Source: Bacilli bacterium
GTDB taxonomy: Bacteria > Bacillota_I > Bacilli_A > RF39 > UBA660
Length of the DNA: 64,000 bases
Assembly: GCA_017548925.1 (NCBI GenBank)
Contig: JAFYYX010000001.1
Span: forward strand, 548,852 to 612,851
Reading direction: 5' to 3'
Of this stretch, positions 24,178-32,619 are shown piece by piece. The first letter of the stretch is position 1. Each line of letters opens with the position of its first letter. The translations under genes and the position numbers were made by a program. The notes beneath the pieces are model-generated. The model saw only the letters and a list, made by a program, of their open reading frames with translations, had not been told where the DNA came from and did no database searches.

Positions 24178-25911
24178 ATGAAGAGATTCAAAGAATTTAT
24201 ACCTCTGTGGAGATTTATTAGAGAAGATAGGAGAAAAATACTAACCCTAATCTCGATTCTTTTTGTTGCATCACTTGCAGGTTTATTTACCGGATATTTA
24301 ATCGGTTCTGCACTTGAAAGCATTACAGATAAGAATTTAACTAGAGCTTTAGTCTGTTTACTTATTTACTTTTTAAATAGCGTATTAATAGATCATGGGT
24401 TAGGACTTTTTGCAAGAAAAGAACTTGAAAAAGAAGAATCAAAAATTTCTCGAAACTTAAGTTATGAGGCATACAGTAAAGTATTAAATCTTCCTGCACA
24501 AGCTTTTGAGGAAAAAACTTCAGGAGAAATTATAAACCGTGTCACACAAGATGCTAACTCTCTAAGCTTTGTGTTTGGCCGTGTAATTAGAATTGTATCG
24601 GCAATCATTACAACTTTTATTTTATTTTTTTACATTGCATACAATTCATATTTTATGGCTATTGAAATTATTTTAATATTAGGATTATTATTTTTACTAC
24701 TTAAAAAATATAATCCATTAATGAAGGATGCACATAAATATAGAAAAGGAAAACAAGATATCCAAACTTCTTTAGTAACTGAATCTGTAAGAGGTATAAG
24801 AGAAATAAAAACATTAGGTATCAAAAAGAATCTTTTAAAAGAAGGTTCTAAAAACGTTGATGCTATTGATGATGGAAATATTAAAGAAATAAAATTAAAT
24901 CGTGATTTTAATATCATTGGAGGTTTCTTAAGAACTCTAATGGAAGTTGGAGTATTTGCAACTGGCGCTATTGAACTATATTATGGTCACATATCAATTA
25001 CTTTCTTTATAGCTATGACATACTATGTTTATAGATATACATGGCTTATGGAAGAAATTAATGATTTTACAATTGAATACCAAAAATTAAATGTTGCTTT
25101 AGGTAGAGTAAATGAACTTTTAGAAAACCGTTTATATGATGATGTTAAGTATGGAAATGAAAACTTAAAAGATCCTCAAGGTGTACTAGAATTTAAAAAC
25201 GTAACATTTGCTTACCCAAATGAATCAAACACATTAAAAGGATTTAATTTAAAATTAGAACCTAATAAAAAGATAGCTGTTGTTGGTAGATCTGGTCAAG
25301 GTAAATCAACATTATTTAATTTAGTAACAAGAATCTTTGATGTTAAAAAAGGTGAAATCTTACTAGATGGAATCAATATCAAAGATTTAACTGAAACAAG
25401 TTTAAATAAAAACATATCTATTATTAGACAAGAACCATTTATATTTAATAGAACAATAAAAGAAAACTTTAAATTAATTGATGAAAAAATCACATTAAAT
25501 GAAATTAGAAAATACACTAAGATGGCTTACTTAGATGACTACATAATGTCACTTCCTAAAAAATATAATACTATTTTAGGAGAAGGTGGAGTAAACCTAT
25601 CTGGTGGGCAAAAACAAAGACTTTCTATTGCAAGAACTCTTGCTAAAAAGTCTAAAGTAGTATTATTTGATGAAGCAACATCAGCACTTGATAATAACTC
25701 TCAAGAATACATTAAAAAATCTATAGACAATTTGGTTAAAGATCATACTGTTGTAATTGTTGCTCATAGATTATCTACTATCATTGATGCAGATGTTATC
25801 TATGTTGTTGAAGATGGTAAAATTGCTGCATCAGGAACTCATGAGGAATTACTTAAAAAATCTAAAATATACAATAACTTATACTTATCTGAAAATTCAG
25901 ATTCAAATTAA
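24178..25911 (+). CDS. ABC exporter half-transporter (fused permease and ATPase)
   Basis: 577 residues. ATG 24178 is preferred over TTG 24166 because GGAGG lies at 24168-24172. The N-terminal type I exporter membrane domain has six segments (ETSGEIINRVTQDANSLSF is the family's coupling region). The ATPase has Walker A GRSGQGKST, Q-loop IIRQEPFIF, signature LSGGQKQRLSIART, Walker B VVLFDEATSALD and H-loop VAHRLSTI. It probably works as a homodimer exporting a lipid, drug or peptide; no C39 peptidase domain is present. It shares a promoter with the 23-residue ORF. No second half-transporter gene is adjacent. Confidence 0.93.
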   Translation: MKRFKEFIPLWRFIREDRRKILTLISILFVASLAGLFTGYLIGSALESITDKNLTRALVCLLIYFLNSVLIDHGLGLFARKELEKEESKISRNLSYEAYSKVLNLPAQAFEEKTSGEIINRVTQDANSLSFVFGRVIRIVSAIITTFILFFYIAYNSYFMAIEIILILGLLFLLLKKYNPLMKDAHKYRKGKQDIQTSLVTESVRGIREIKTLGIKKNLLKEGSKNVDAIDDGNIKEIKLNRDFNIIGGFLRTLMEVGVFATGAIELYYGHISITFFIAMTYYVYRYTWLMEEINDFTIEYQKLNVALGRVNELLENRLYDDVKYGNENLKDPQGVLEFKNVTFAYPNESNTLKGFNLKLEPNKKIAVVGRSGQGKSTLFNLVTRIFDVKKGEILLDGINIKDLTETSLNKNISIIRQEPFIFNRTIKENFKLIDEKITLNEIRKYTKMAYLDDYIMSLPKKYNTILGEGGVNLSGGQKQRLSIARTLAKKSKVVLFDEATSALDNNSQEYIKKSIDNLVKDHTVVIVAHRLSTIIDADVIYVVEDGKIAASGTHEELLKKSKIYNNLYLSENSDSN

Positions 25912-26056
25912 TATAATTTGGAGAGGTGGAAAAATCTTGCATCCACACACCTGAAATGGTCAAAAGAGATGAAGGGACAGCGAGTCCTTCCTCCAAACAT
26001 GTTTTAAGGAATGATCCTCGACCGTTTTAAGGTTGAGGGGCATTCCTTTTTTTGTA
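25912..26056 (+). ncRNA. Unidentified structured RNA with terminator
   Basis: A TATAAT box at 25912-25917 abuts the exporter stop. Next comes a foldable segment closed by TTTGGAG (25917-25923) / CTCCAAA (25991-25997). Inside are two hairpins: GTGGA / TCCAC with flanking AG / CT (25924-25951), and GAAGGGAC-AGCGA-GTCCTTC (25971-25990). A large terminator follows: GGAATGATCCTCGACC / GGTTGAGGGGCATTCC (26008-26046) plus seven T. The three-way-junction-plus-terminator layout resembles a riboswitch or small stable RNA. It lacks the cores of SAM-I, T-box, glycine, TPP and purine riboswitches, and of SRP RNA, tmRNA and tRNA. It could be an independent sRNA or the 3' end of the exporter transcript. Confidence 0.6.
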
Positions 26057-26086
26057 AAAAAACATTTAAATTATTAATTTTTTTGT

Positions 26087-26092
26087 TATAAT
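26087..26092 (+). promoter_or_regulatory. Extended -10 promoter of mutS
   Basis: TGTTATAAT, with TG one base upstream of TATAAT. It lies after the structured RNA's terminator, so mutS need not depend on that RNA. Confidence 0.65.
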
Positions 26093-26122
26093 AAGTAATT
26101 AGAAGTTAAGGATGGAAGACTT

Positions 26123-28666
26123 ATGAATAGAAGTGAAGTAGACTACGAAAAATTAAGCCCTATGATGAAACAGTACATGGACATCAAAAAAGAACATGAA
26201 GATGAACTTCTATTTTTTCGTCTTGGAGATTTTTATGAATTATTCTTCGAAGATGGAATCCTTGCATCTAGAGAACTAGAACTTACTTTAACAGGTAAAA
26301 ATGCAGGTCTTGATGAAAGAATACCTATGTGTGGTGTTCCATTTCATTCGGTTTCTCCTTATATAGAAAAATTAATTAATAAAGGATATAAAGTTGCCAT
26401 ATGTGAACAACTAGAAGATCCAAGATATACAAAAGGTATGGTTAAAAGAGGAGTAGTTCAAGTAATAAGTAAAGGTACAGTATTTGATTTTGAACTTTTA
26501 AACAAAAATGAAAATAACTATATAGGTTCACTACTTGATTTTAATCATTTATACATTTTAACTTATGCTGATATATCAACTGGTAAGCTTTATTCACTTA
26601 CACTTGAGCATAATATCGATGACGTTATAAATGAAATCTTAAGCTTAAATATTAAAGAATTAATCTTTGCTGATGCATCAGATGGAACACTGATTAATCT
26701 TTTAAAAAATCAATATAATATAAGTTATACAATTTCAAGTGAATATTTAGAAGATAAAACTTATGAAAAGTTACTAGAACAAGTTAAAGATATGCATCAA
26801 AAAACTGGTATTAAACATCTTTTATATTATTTAGTAGTAAAAGAATTAAAAGATTGTTCTCATTTTAATAATGTAAATATTATTAATAAAAAAGATGTTT
26901 TAAAGATGGATATTCATACAATTAGAAATCTTGAACTAGTTGAGACATTAAGATTAAAAGAAAGAACTAATTCCTTAGTATGGCTTTTAGATAAAACTAA
27001 AACAGCTATGGGTTCTAGACTTTTAAGAGAATGGATTTTAAATCCTTTAACTAATAAAGATGAAATATTAAAAAGATACGAAGAAATTGAAAAATTTAAT
27101 ACTGAGTTTATTATAAAAGATGAATTAAGAGAAAACTTAAATTTGGTATATGATTTAGAAAGATTATCAAGTAAGGTTGTTGGTGGTAATTTAAATGCAA
27201 GAGATTTACTACAACTTAAACAATCTTTATCAATTCTTCCAGTAATTAAAGATAAACTTTTAAGTATTGGTCTAGATTATGATTTTGATACTCATCAAGA
27301 TATATACTTATTACTTGAAAAATCTATTTATGAAAATCCACCAGTAGGTATCAAAGAGGGATACTTAATTAAAGAAGGATATAATCAAGAACTTGATGAA
27401 CTAAAAGCTATCAGATCAGGTGGTAAAGATTTTATATCTGATTTTGAAAAACAAGTTAAAGAAGAAACTGGTATTAAGAATTTAAAAGTTGGTTATAACA
27501 AAGTTTTTGGATACTATATTGAAGTATCTAAAGGACAAGTTGGACTTGTTAAAGAAGAGTATAAGTGGGATAGAAAACAAACTTTAACTAACTGTGAAAG
27601 ATTCATATCTCCACTTCTAAAAGAAAAAGAAGCACTTATTTTAAATGCTGAAGATAGAATTATAGATTTAGAATATAGCTTATTTAATGAAGTAAGAGAC
27701 ATTATTAAAAAAGAAGTATTAGGTCTACTTAAAACAGCATCTACTATTGCTAAAATAGATGCAATTATATCTTTATCTGTATGTGCAGATGAATATCATT
27801 TAGTTAAACCTGAACTAAATGATAACCATGTAATTGATATAGTAAATGGCAAACATCCAGTAATTGAAAAAGTATCTAAAGGTATGTATGTACCAAATGA
27901 TTGCCAAATGGATGAAAATACTAATACCTTACTTATTACAGGACCTAACATGTCAGGTAAATCAACTTATATGAGGCAGCTTGCTATTATCATTATAATG
28001 GCTCAAATGGGTTCATTTGTACCAGCTGATAAAGCAAACTTACCAATAATAGATCAAATCTTTACAAGAATAGGTGCTAGTGATGATTTAGTATCTGGTG
28101 AATCTACATTTATGGTAGAAATGAAAGAAGCTAAAAACGCTATTTGTAATGCAACTAAGGATAGTTTAATCTTATTTGATGAACTTGGTAGAGGTACTGC
28201 AACATTTGATGGTATGAGTTTAGCTAAAGCAATACTTGAGTATGTAGCAAGTGAAATAGGTTGTAAGACATTATTTTCTACGCACTATCATGAATTAACT
28301 GAAATAGAAACTTATTATCCTTCTATTAAAAATGTTCATGTTGCTGTTAAAGAAGAAGGAGAAGAAGTAAAATTCTTACACAAAATCAAAAATGGACCAG
28401 TTGATAAATCATATGGTATTCATGTTGCTAAACTAGCTAATATGCCTAAAAAAGTAATTGATAGAGCAGGCACAATATTAAAAGAATATGAAAAAGGTGG
28501 AACTCAAGTTGTATCAAATAAAGTGCAGCTATCAATGCCACTTGAAGAAATAACTGATACAAAAGAAAGTATTTTAGAAGAAAAACTAAAAGATATTGAT
28601 CCACTTAATATGACACCTATGGAAGCTATTAATACTTTATATGAATTAAAAGAATTAACTAAATAA
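26123..28666 (+). CDS. mutS: DNA mismatch repair protein MutS
   Basis: 847 residues, full length for MutS1. The mismatch-binding motif FFRLGDFYELF near residue 32 contains the Phe-x-Glu wedge. A connector and lever domain follow. The ATPase has Walker A GPNMSGKST (607-615), the Walker B/D region LILFDELGRGTATFDG and LFSTHYHELTE. The C-terminal tail DIDPLNMTPMEAINTLYELKEL is the usual tetramerisation/beta-clamp-proximal segment. mutL does not follow, although mutS-mutL pairs are common in Firmicutes; it may lie elsewhere. The start at ATG 26123 has AAGGATGG 9-10 bases upstream. Confidence 0.97.
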   Translation: MNRSEVDYEKLSPMMKQYMDIKKEHEDELLFFRLGDFYELFFEDGILASRELELTLTGKNAGLDERIPMCGVPFHSVSPYIEKLINKGYKVAICEQLEDPRYTKGMVKRGVVQVISKGTVFDFELLNKNENNYIGSLLDFNHLYILTYADISTGKLYSLTLEHNIDDVINEILSLNIKELIFADASDGTLINLLKNQYNISYTISSEYLEDKTYEKLLEQVKDMHQKTGIKHLLYYLVVKELKDCSHFNNVNIINKKDVLKMDIHTIRNLELVETLRLKERTNSLVWLLDKTKTAMGSRLLREWILNPLTNKDEILKRYEEIEKFNTEFIIKDELRENLNLVYDLERLSSKVVGGNLNARDLLQLKQSLSILPVIKDKLLSIGLDYDFDTHQDIYLLLEKSIYENPPVGIKEGYLIKEGYNQELDELKAIRSGGKDFISDFEKQVKEETGIKNLKVGYNKVFGYYIEVSKGQVGLVKEEYKWDRKQTLTNCERFISPLLKEKEALILNAEDRIIDLEYSLFNEVRDIIKKEVLGLLKTASTIAKIDAIISLSVCADEYHLVKPELNDNHVIDIVNGKHPVIEKVSKGMYVPNDCQMDENTNTLLITGPNMSGKSTYMRQLAIIIIMAQMGSFVPADKANLPIIDQIFTRIGASDDLVSGESTFMVEMKEAKNAICNATKDSLILFDELGRGTATFDGMSLAKAILEYVASEIGCKTLFSTHYHELTEIETYYPSIKNVHVAVKEEGEEVKFLHKIKNGPVDKSYGIHVAKLANMPKKVIDRAGTILKEYEKGGTQVVSNKVQLSMPLEEITDTKESILEEKLKDIDPLNMTPMEAINTLYELKELTK

Positions 28667-28720
28667 TTTATTTATGCTATAATTAATTTATAAATTTATC
28701 CATTGAAGGGGGAAAAGTTT

Positions 28721-29725
28721 ATGGCAAAAAAAGATAAAAATGAATTAAAAGAAATTAAGGAAGTTAATAAAGAAGAAAATCTAAAAGATAAAGATTTTAG
28801 AATCAAAAACTTTAAAGATGAAATTGATAAATATATTAAAGAAAGAGTTAAAGAACAAACTAAAGATGGTATAAATATCAAAGAATATAAAGAACAAATT
28901 GATAAATATGCTAAAGAAAGAGTTGAAGTAGAAACTTCTTCTCAAACTGTTAAAACACTTAAAAAACAATTAAGTAGTAAAAAATGTGCTAGTGGAATTA
29001 AATCATTTATTATTTTATGTTTACTTGCATGTATTGGTTATGGAGTATATTACCTATATAAAGATGGCTATTTTGATGAAAAGAAAAATGGTACAAAATG
29101 TAATTGTCAAGAAACAAAATACGATGTAAAAAAAGATGATGATAATAAGGGTGAAACAGATCCTAAAAAAGAAGAAACTAAGAAGGAAGATTTAACTAAA
29201 AAATATTCTTATCTTTTAGATAATATTATCTTTGATTTAAATAGTAACTATACAAGAGATTATTATAATGGAAATTTAACAAATGAAATTAAAGAATATC
29301 TAGCTTATAAATTAATTGATAAAGAAGATATTATGTCTGATGATGATTCAAGTTATTTTGAATTATCAGATTTAGAAACAGCATATACAACATTATTTAA
29401 TGAAAAATTAAATCCAACATCATTTAAATACAATAATGCTGCATATTCTTATTTAGAATCAAAAGAAATGTTTGTTGCATCTTCTAAACCAAATCCAGAA
29501 AAAATTATAACAAGAGAAATTATTAATGTAGAAAAAACAGATGATGATGAAATTGTTATAACAACTGTTGAAGGTTATGTAGATGGTGATAAATTATATA
29601 ATATTTTAACTAATAAAAAGATTACTAGTTATAAAGCTGGCACATCACTATCTAAATATAAAAATAAATTAAATGTTATTAAATACACATTTACAGATGA
29701 ACATTTAAGTAAGATTACAAAATAA
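28721..29725 (+). CDS. Single-pass membrane protein with coiled coil, unknown
   Basis: 334 residues from ATG 28721 behind AAGGGGGAA; TTG 28703 lies too close to the promoter (TGCTATAAT, 28676-28683). Residues 1-95 are a highly charged cytoplasmic coiled coil containing an approximate repeat, KDEIDKYIKERVKEQ and KEQIDKYAKERVEVE. A transmembrane helix lies at about 102-124 (FIILCLLACIGYGVYYLY), followed by a Cys-x-Cys and Lys/Asp-rich linker and an extracellular domain of about 180 residues. No family recognised. Single-gene unit with its own terminator. Confidence 0.75.
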   Translation: MAKKDKNELKEIKEVNKEENLKDKDFRIKNFKDEIDKYIKERVKEQTKDGINIKEYKEQIDKYAKERVEVETSSQTVKTLKKQLSSKKCASGIKSFIILCLLACIGYGVYYLYKDGYFDEKKNGTKCNCQETKYDVKKDDDNKGETDPKKEETKKEDLTKKYSYLLDNIIFDLNSNYTRDYYNGNLTNEIKEYLAYKLIDKEDIMSDDDSSYFELSDLETAYTTLFNEKLNPTSFKYNNAAYSYLESKEMFVASSKPNPEKIITREIINVEKTDDDEIVITTVEGYVDGDKLYNILTNKKITSYKAGTSLSKYKNKLNVIKYTFTDEHLSKITK

Positions 29726-29755
29726 AATGATAATTATTTATCATTTTATTTTTTT
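29724..29755 (+). terminator. Intrinsic terminator
   Basis: AAAATGATAA / TTATCATTTT arms, TTAT loop, T-rich tail; overlaps the stop codon. Confidence 0.9.
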
Positions 29756-29784
29756 CATGATATAATTAGTAAAGGTGATTTGTT

Positions 29785-30186
29785 ATGGCTTTAACACGTA
29801 GTGAATTAAGAGAAAAATGTATGATTATTTTATATCAAAATGACATCATTAATAAAAATAAAAATGATGCTGATATAGATTTAATCATTAAAGAAAATTT
29901 AGAAATTGATAATGATTTTGTTAAAGAAGTTGTTTATGGAGTTATTACACATTTTAATGAAATTGATGGTTTATGTAATAAATATATGAATGACTGGACA
30001 ATTGATCGTATTGATAAAACTGGAGCTGCAATACTTCGTATTGCTGTATATGAACTTAAATATACAGATACACCTAATGTAGTAGTTATTAATGAAGCTA
30101 TTGAACTTGCTAAAAAGTATAGTGATGATAGCGTTAGAAAAATGATTAATGCAGTACTAGATAAAATGATTAAAGAAGAAGAGTAA
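29785..30186 (+). CDS. nusB: Transcription antitermination factor NusB
   Basis: 133-residue all-helical RNA-binding protein that joins NusE (S10) in rRNA antitermination. The motifs [49 protein letters not shown] and [32 protein letters not shown] are typical. It has its own TATAAT box (29761-29766) and GGTGAT site. It leads into xseA-xseB; the folD gene that sits between nusB and xseA in Bacillus is absent here. Confidence 0.95.
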   Translation: MALTRSELREKCMIILYQNDIINKNKNDADIDLIIKENLEIDNDFVKEVVYGVITHFNEIDGLCNKYMNDWTIDRIDKTGAAILRIAVYELKYTDTPNVVVINEAIELAKKYSDDSVRKMINAVLDKMIKEEE

Positions 30187-30209
30187 GTATAAGAAAGGAA
30201 TAGATCATT

Positions 30210-31403
30210 ATGAATGATAAGTATTTAACAATTAGTCAAATAAATGAATATGTTAAAATGCGCATTGATAGTGATGCTAACCTTAAAAAAGTATTTTTAA
30301 AAGGAGAAGTTTCTAATTTTAAAAATCATACTAGAGGACATTTATACTTCACTTTAAAAGATGATGATTCTAGGATATCTGCTGTAATGTTTGCTTCTCA
30401 AGCAGCATATTTAAAGTTTGATCCAGAAGATGGTATGAATGTACTTGTTGAAGGAAGAATATCTTGTTATCCATCTCAAGGAACATACCAAATATATGTT
30501 GATAAAATGGAAATGGATGGCCTTGGTAATTTATATTTAGAGTTTGAAAAGTTAAAGAAAAAACTTTCTGAAGAAGGTTTATTTGATGAAAAATATAAAA
30601 AACCAATTCCAAAATATCCAAAAAGAATTGGTATAGTTACTGCTGATACAGGAGCTGCTATAAAAGATATTTTATCTACTATTAAAAGAAGATATCCAAT
30701 ATGTGAAACTATTTTATTTCCATCACTAGTTCAAGGAGCAGGAGCAGCACCTGATGTAGCAAAACAAATTAAAGAAGCTCAAAACTATGATCTAGATATT
30801 TTAATTGTAGGTCGTGGTGGAGGATCTATCGAAGATTTATGGGCCTTTAATGAAGAAATAGTTGCAAGAGCAATCTTTGATTCTAAAGTTCCTGTAATAT
30901 CTGCTGTAGGGCATGAAATAGATTATACAATTGCTGATTATGTAGCTGACTTAAGAGCTCCAACTCCAACAGGAGCTGCTGAAATGGCTGTACCAGTAAT
31001 TAGTGAAGTTAAAAATAATATTGATAACTATAAAATAAGACTTAGAGAAAATATTATTAAAACTTTAAAACAAAGTCAGCTAAGATTAGATAAAGTAAAA
31101 GATTCATTTATATTAACTAATCCACTTGCAATGTATGAAGTTAAAGAAGAAAAACTTAATAATTATATTACAGTACTTAATAAATATATAAATGAAATAT
31201 TAACTAATAAAAAACATTTACTTAAACTAGATTTAAATTCACTTAAACTTCTTAATCCAATTAATATAATGGAAAAAGGTTATTCTTTAGTTAAAGTAGA
31301 AGATAAAATTATTAAAGATACTAAAGATATAAAAGTAAATGATAAACTAAATATAAAACTATATAAAGGTGAAGTTGTAGCCGAAGTAAAGGAGATTAAA
31401 TAA
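30210..31403 (+). CDS. xseA: Exodeoxyribonuclease VII large subunit
   Basis: 397 residues; catalytic subunit of the single-strand-specific exonuclease VII. The N-terminal OB fold has VFLKGEVSNFKNHTRGHLYFTLKDD and is followed by the catalytic domain (KRIGIVTADTGAAIKDIL, LIVGRGGGSIEDLWAFNEE, PVISAVGHEIDYTIADYVADLRAPTPTGAAEMA). A helical tail and a C-terminal beta segment with LNPINIMEKGYSLVK complete it. The start of xseB overlaps the stop by one base, matching equimolar translation of the complex. Confidence 0.97.
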   Translation: MNDKYLTISQINEYVKMRIDSDANLKKVFLKGEVSNFKNHTRGHLYFTLKDDDSRISAVMFASQAAYLKFDPEDGMNVLVEGRISCYPSQGTYQIYVDKMEMDGLGNLYLEFEKLKKKLSEEGLFDEKYKKPIPKYPKRIGIVTADTGAAIKDILSTIKRRYPICETILFPSLVQGAGAAPDVAKQIKEAQNYDLDILIVGRGGGSIEDLWAFNEEIVARAIFDSKVPVISAVGHEIDYTIADYVADLRAPTPTGAAEMAVPVISEVKNNIDNYKIRLRENIIKTLKQSQLRLDKVKDSFILTNPLAMYEVKEEKLNNYITVLNKYINEILTNKKHLLKLDLNSLKLLNPINIMEKGYSLVKVEDKIIKDTKDIKVNDKLNIKLYKGEVVAEVKEIK

Positions 31404-31624
31404 TGGAAAAAGAAAAAACATTTGAAGAAGCTTTAGAAGAACTTGAAGCTATCGTAAAAGAACTTGAAATGGGAAATGCCCCACTTGATGAAGCAATTAA
31501 AAAATATACTTTAGCTATGAACCTAGCTAAAATATGTAATGAAAAATTAGATAATGCTACTAAAAGTGTAAATAAAATCTTAAAAGAAAACGGAAAACTT
31601 GAAGATTTTAATATTGAAGAATAA
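31403..31624 (+). CDS. xseB: Exodeoxyribonuclease VII small subunit
   Basis: 73 residues in two helices with the family pattern TFEEALEELEAIVKELEMGN and APLDEAIKKYTLAMNLAKIC. Binds XseA and is required for stable exonuclease activity. Translationally coupled to xseA. No separate terminator follows unless the hairpin in the dinD leader serves as one. Confidence 0.95.
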   Translation: MEKEKTFEEALEELEAIVKELEMGNAPLDEAIKKYTLAMNLAKICNEKLDNATKSVNKILKENGKLEDFNIEE

Positions 31625-31654
31625 AATCCGACAATTTTTTTATATTTGGTAATA

Positions 31655-31687
31655 TATAATAAACCTCCAATTAAGGAGGTTTTATTT
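31655..31687 (+). promoter_or_regulatory. dinD promoter and SD-sequestering leader hairpin
   Basis: TATAAT (31655-31660) is followed directly by an 8-bp stem, AAACCTCC (31661-31668) / GGAGGTTT (31675-31682), with a 6-base loop. The 3' arm is the Shine-Dalgarno site for the TTG start at 31688. The same spacing, stem length and loop length recur at yhcG (37454-37486), and both have CGACA starting 26 bases before TATAAT. Since a T run follows the hairpin, it may also terminate transcription from xseB. Confidence 0.6.
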
Positions 31688-32509
31688 TTGGAAAATAGTA
31701 TAGAAAATATAAGTAATAGTATATTTGAATCCATTAAACATATTGATGAAGATGGTAATGAATATTGGTATGCAAGAGAATTAATGAATGTCTTAGAATA
31801 TAAAAAGTGGCAAAATTTTCATAATGTTATTAAAACCGCTGAACAATCATGCATAAATTCAGGATTAGAAAAAAATGAACGACTTACTGAGGTCAGTAAG
31901 TCGTATGAATCAGGAAATGGAACTGTTAGATATGTAAAAGATTATAAACTCTCGCGGTATATTTGTTATTTAATAGCACAAAATTCAGATCCTAGAAAAG
32001 AGATAATTGCTTTAGCACAGGCATACTTTACTATTCAAACGAGAAAGATGGAATTACTTGAATTAAATAGTAAAGATATATCAGAAGATGAAAAAAGAAT
32101 AAAAAGTAGAAAGAGAATTAGAATAAGTAATACTTTGCTTGGAAAGACAGCATTAAAATCTGGTGTAAAAAATTTTGATAAATTTCATAATTATGGTTAT
32201 AAAGGACTATATAATGGTGAAACAGCAAATGATATAGCTAAAAGAAAAAATTTAAGATATAATGAAGAAATTTTAGATAATATGTGTAGTGGAGAATTAA
32301 TAGCAAATGAATTTAGAATTAACCTAACTAAGGAAGCATTAGAAAACAAGGACATTAATAATGAACATGATGCAAATATAGAACATTATAATATTGGAAA
32401 AAGTGTAAGAAATGTAATAAAAGAAAACGGTGGAACTCTTCCTGAAAATTATCCAACTCCTAAAAAGAGTATTAAGGAATTAAATAAAAACAAAAAGTTA
32501 ATAAAATAA
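31688..32509 (+). CDS. dinD: DinD-like DNA-damage-inducible protein
   Basis: 273 residues from TTG 31688 behind GGAGG. The BRO/KilA-N-like first part is YWYARELMNVLEYKKWQNFHNVI. The DinD core is VKDYKLSRYICYLIAQNSDPRKE, AQAYFTIQTRKMEL and GKTALKSGVKNFDKFHNYGYKGLYNG. E. coli DinD is LexA-controlled and inhibits RecA filament activity; here no clear LexA box is seen upstream. It is an orphan insertion between xseB and thyX and carries a long perfect palindrome inside the coding region. It could act in the DNA-damage response or phage defence. Confidence 0.88.
   Translation: MENSIENISNSIFESIKHIDEDGNEYWYARELMNVLEYKKWQNFHNVIKTAEQSCINSGLEKNERLTEVSKSYESGNGTVRYVKDYKLSRYICYLIAQNSDPRKEIIALAQAYFTIQTRKMELLELNSKDISEDEKRIKSRKRIRISNTLLGKTALKSGVKNFDKFHNYGYKGLYNGETANDIAKRKNLRYNEEILDNMCSGELIANEFRINLTKEALENKDINNEHDANIEHYNIGKSVRNVIKENGGTLPENYPTPKKSIKELNKNKKLIK
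31879..31904 (+). repeat. Perfect 12-bp inverted repeat inside dinD
   Basis: ACGACTTACTGA and TCAGTAAGTCGT flank GG, so the mRNA or single-stranded DNA can form a strong hairpin. It encodes roughly residues 65-73 (ERLTEVSKS). Confidence 0.85.
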
Positions 32510-32547
32510 ACGTCAAATTAATATCAAGTCTATTGATTAAAAAACAC

Positions 32548-32577
32548 TTGTAAATTATTATATATAGTATATATAAG
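32548..32577 (+). promoter_or_regulatory. Probable promoter of thyX-tmk
   Basis: TTGTAA (32548-32553) and TATAAG (32572-32577), spacer 18, in the 110-base gap after dinD. Confidence 0.5.
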
Positions 32578-32619
32578 ACTAGAGAGGGTAATATATCAAT
32601 TCAGGGGAGGGTATTAATT

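Noticed and set aside
25920-25960. SAM-I riboswitch at the GAGAGGTGGA string
   Set aside because: Only the first bases resemble the SAM-I start. The GGCCC, GCAACC and downstream kink-turn elements are missing.
25917-25998. tRNA or tRNA-like molecule (7-bp closing stem, 3' hairpin)
   Set aside because: There is no anticodon arm of proper length, no TTCGA-type loop and no CCA. The size match is coincidental.
31661-31687. The dinD leader hairpin as nothing more than the xseB terminator
   Set aside because: Possible, since a T run follows. It was kept as a finding because the same geometry relative to TATAAT and the start codon recurs at yhcG, which an ordinary terminator would not need.
31396-31734. 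112-codon minus-strand frame over xseB
   Set aside because: Shadow of xseB and the dinD leader; no ribosome-binding site and low-complexity Ser/Phe-rich translation.
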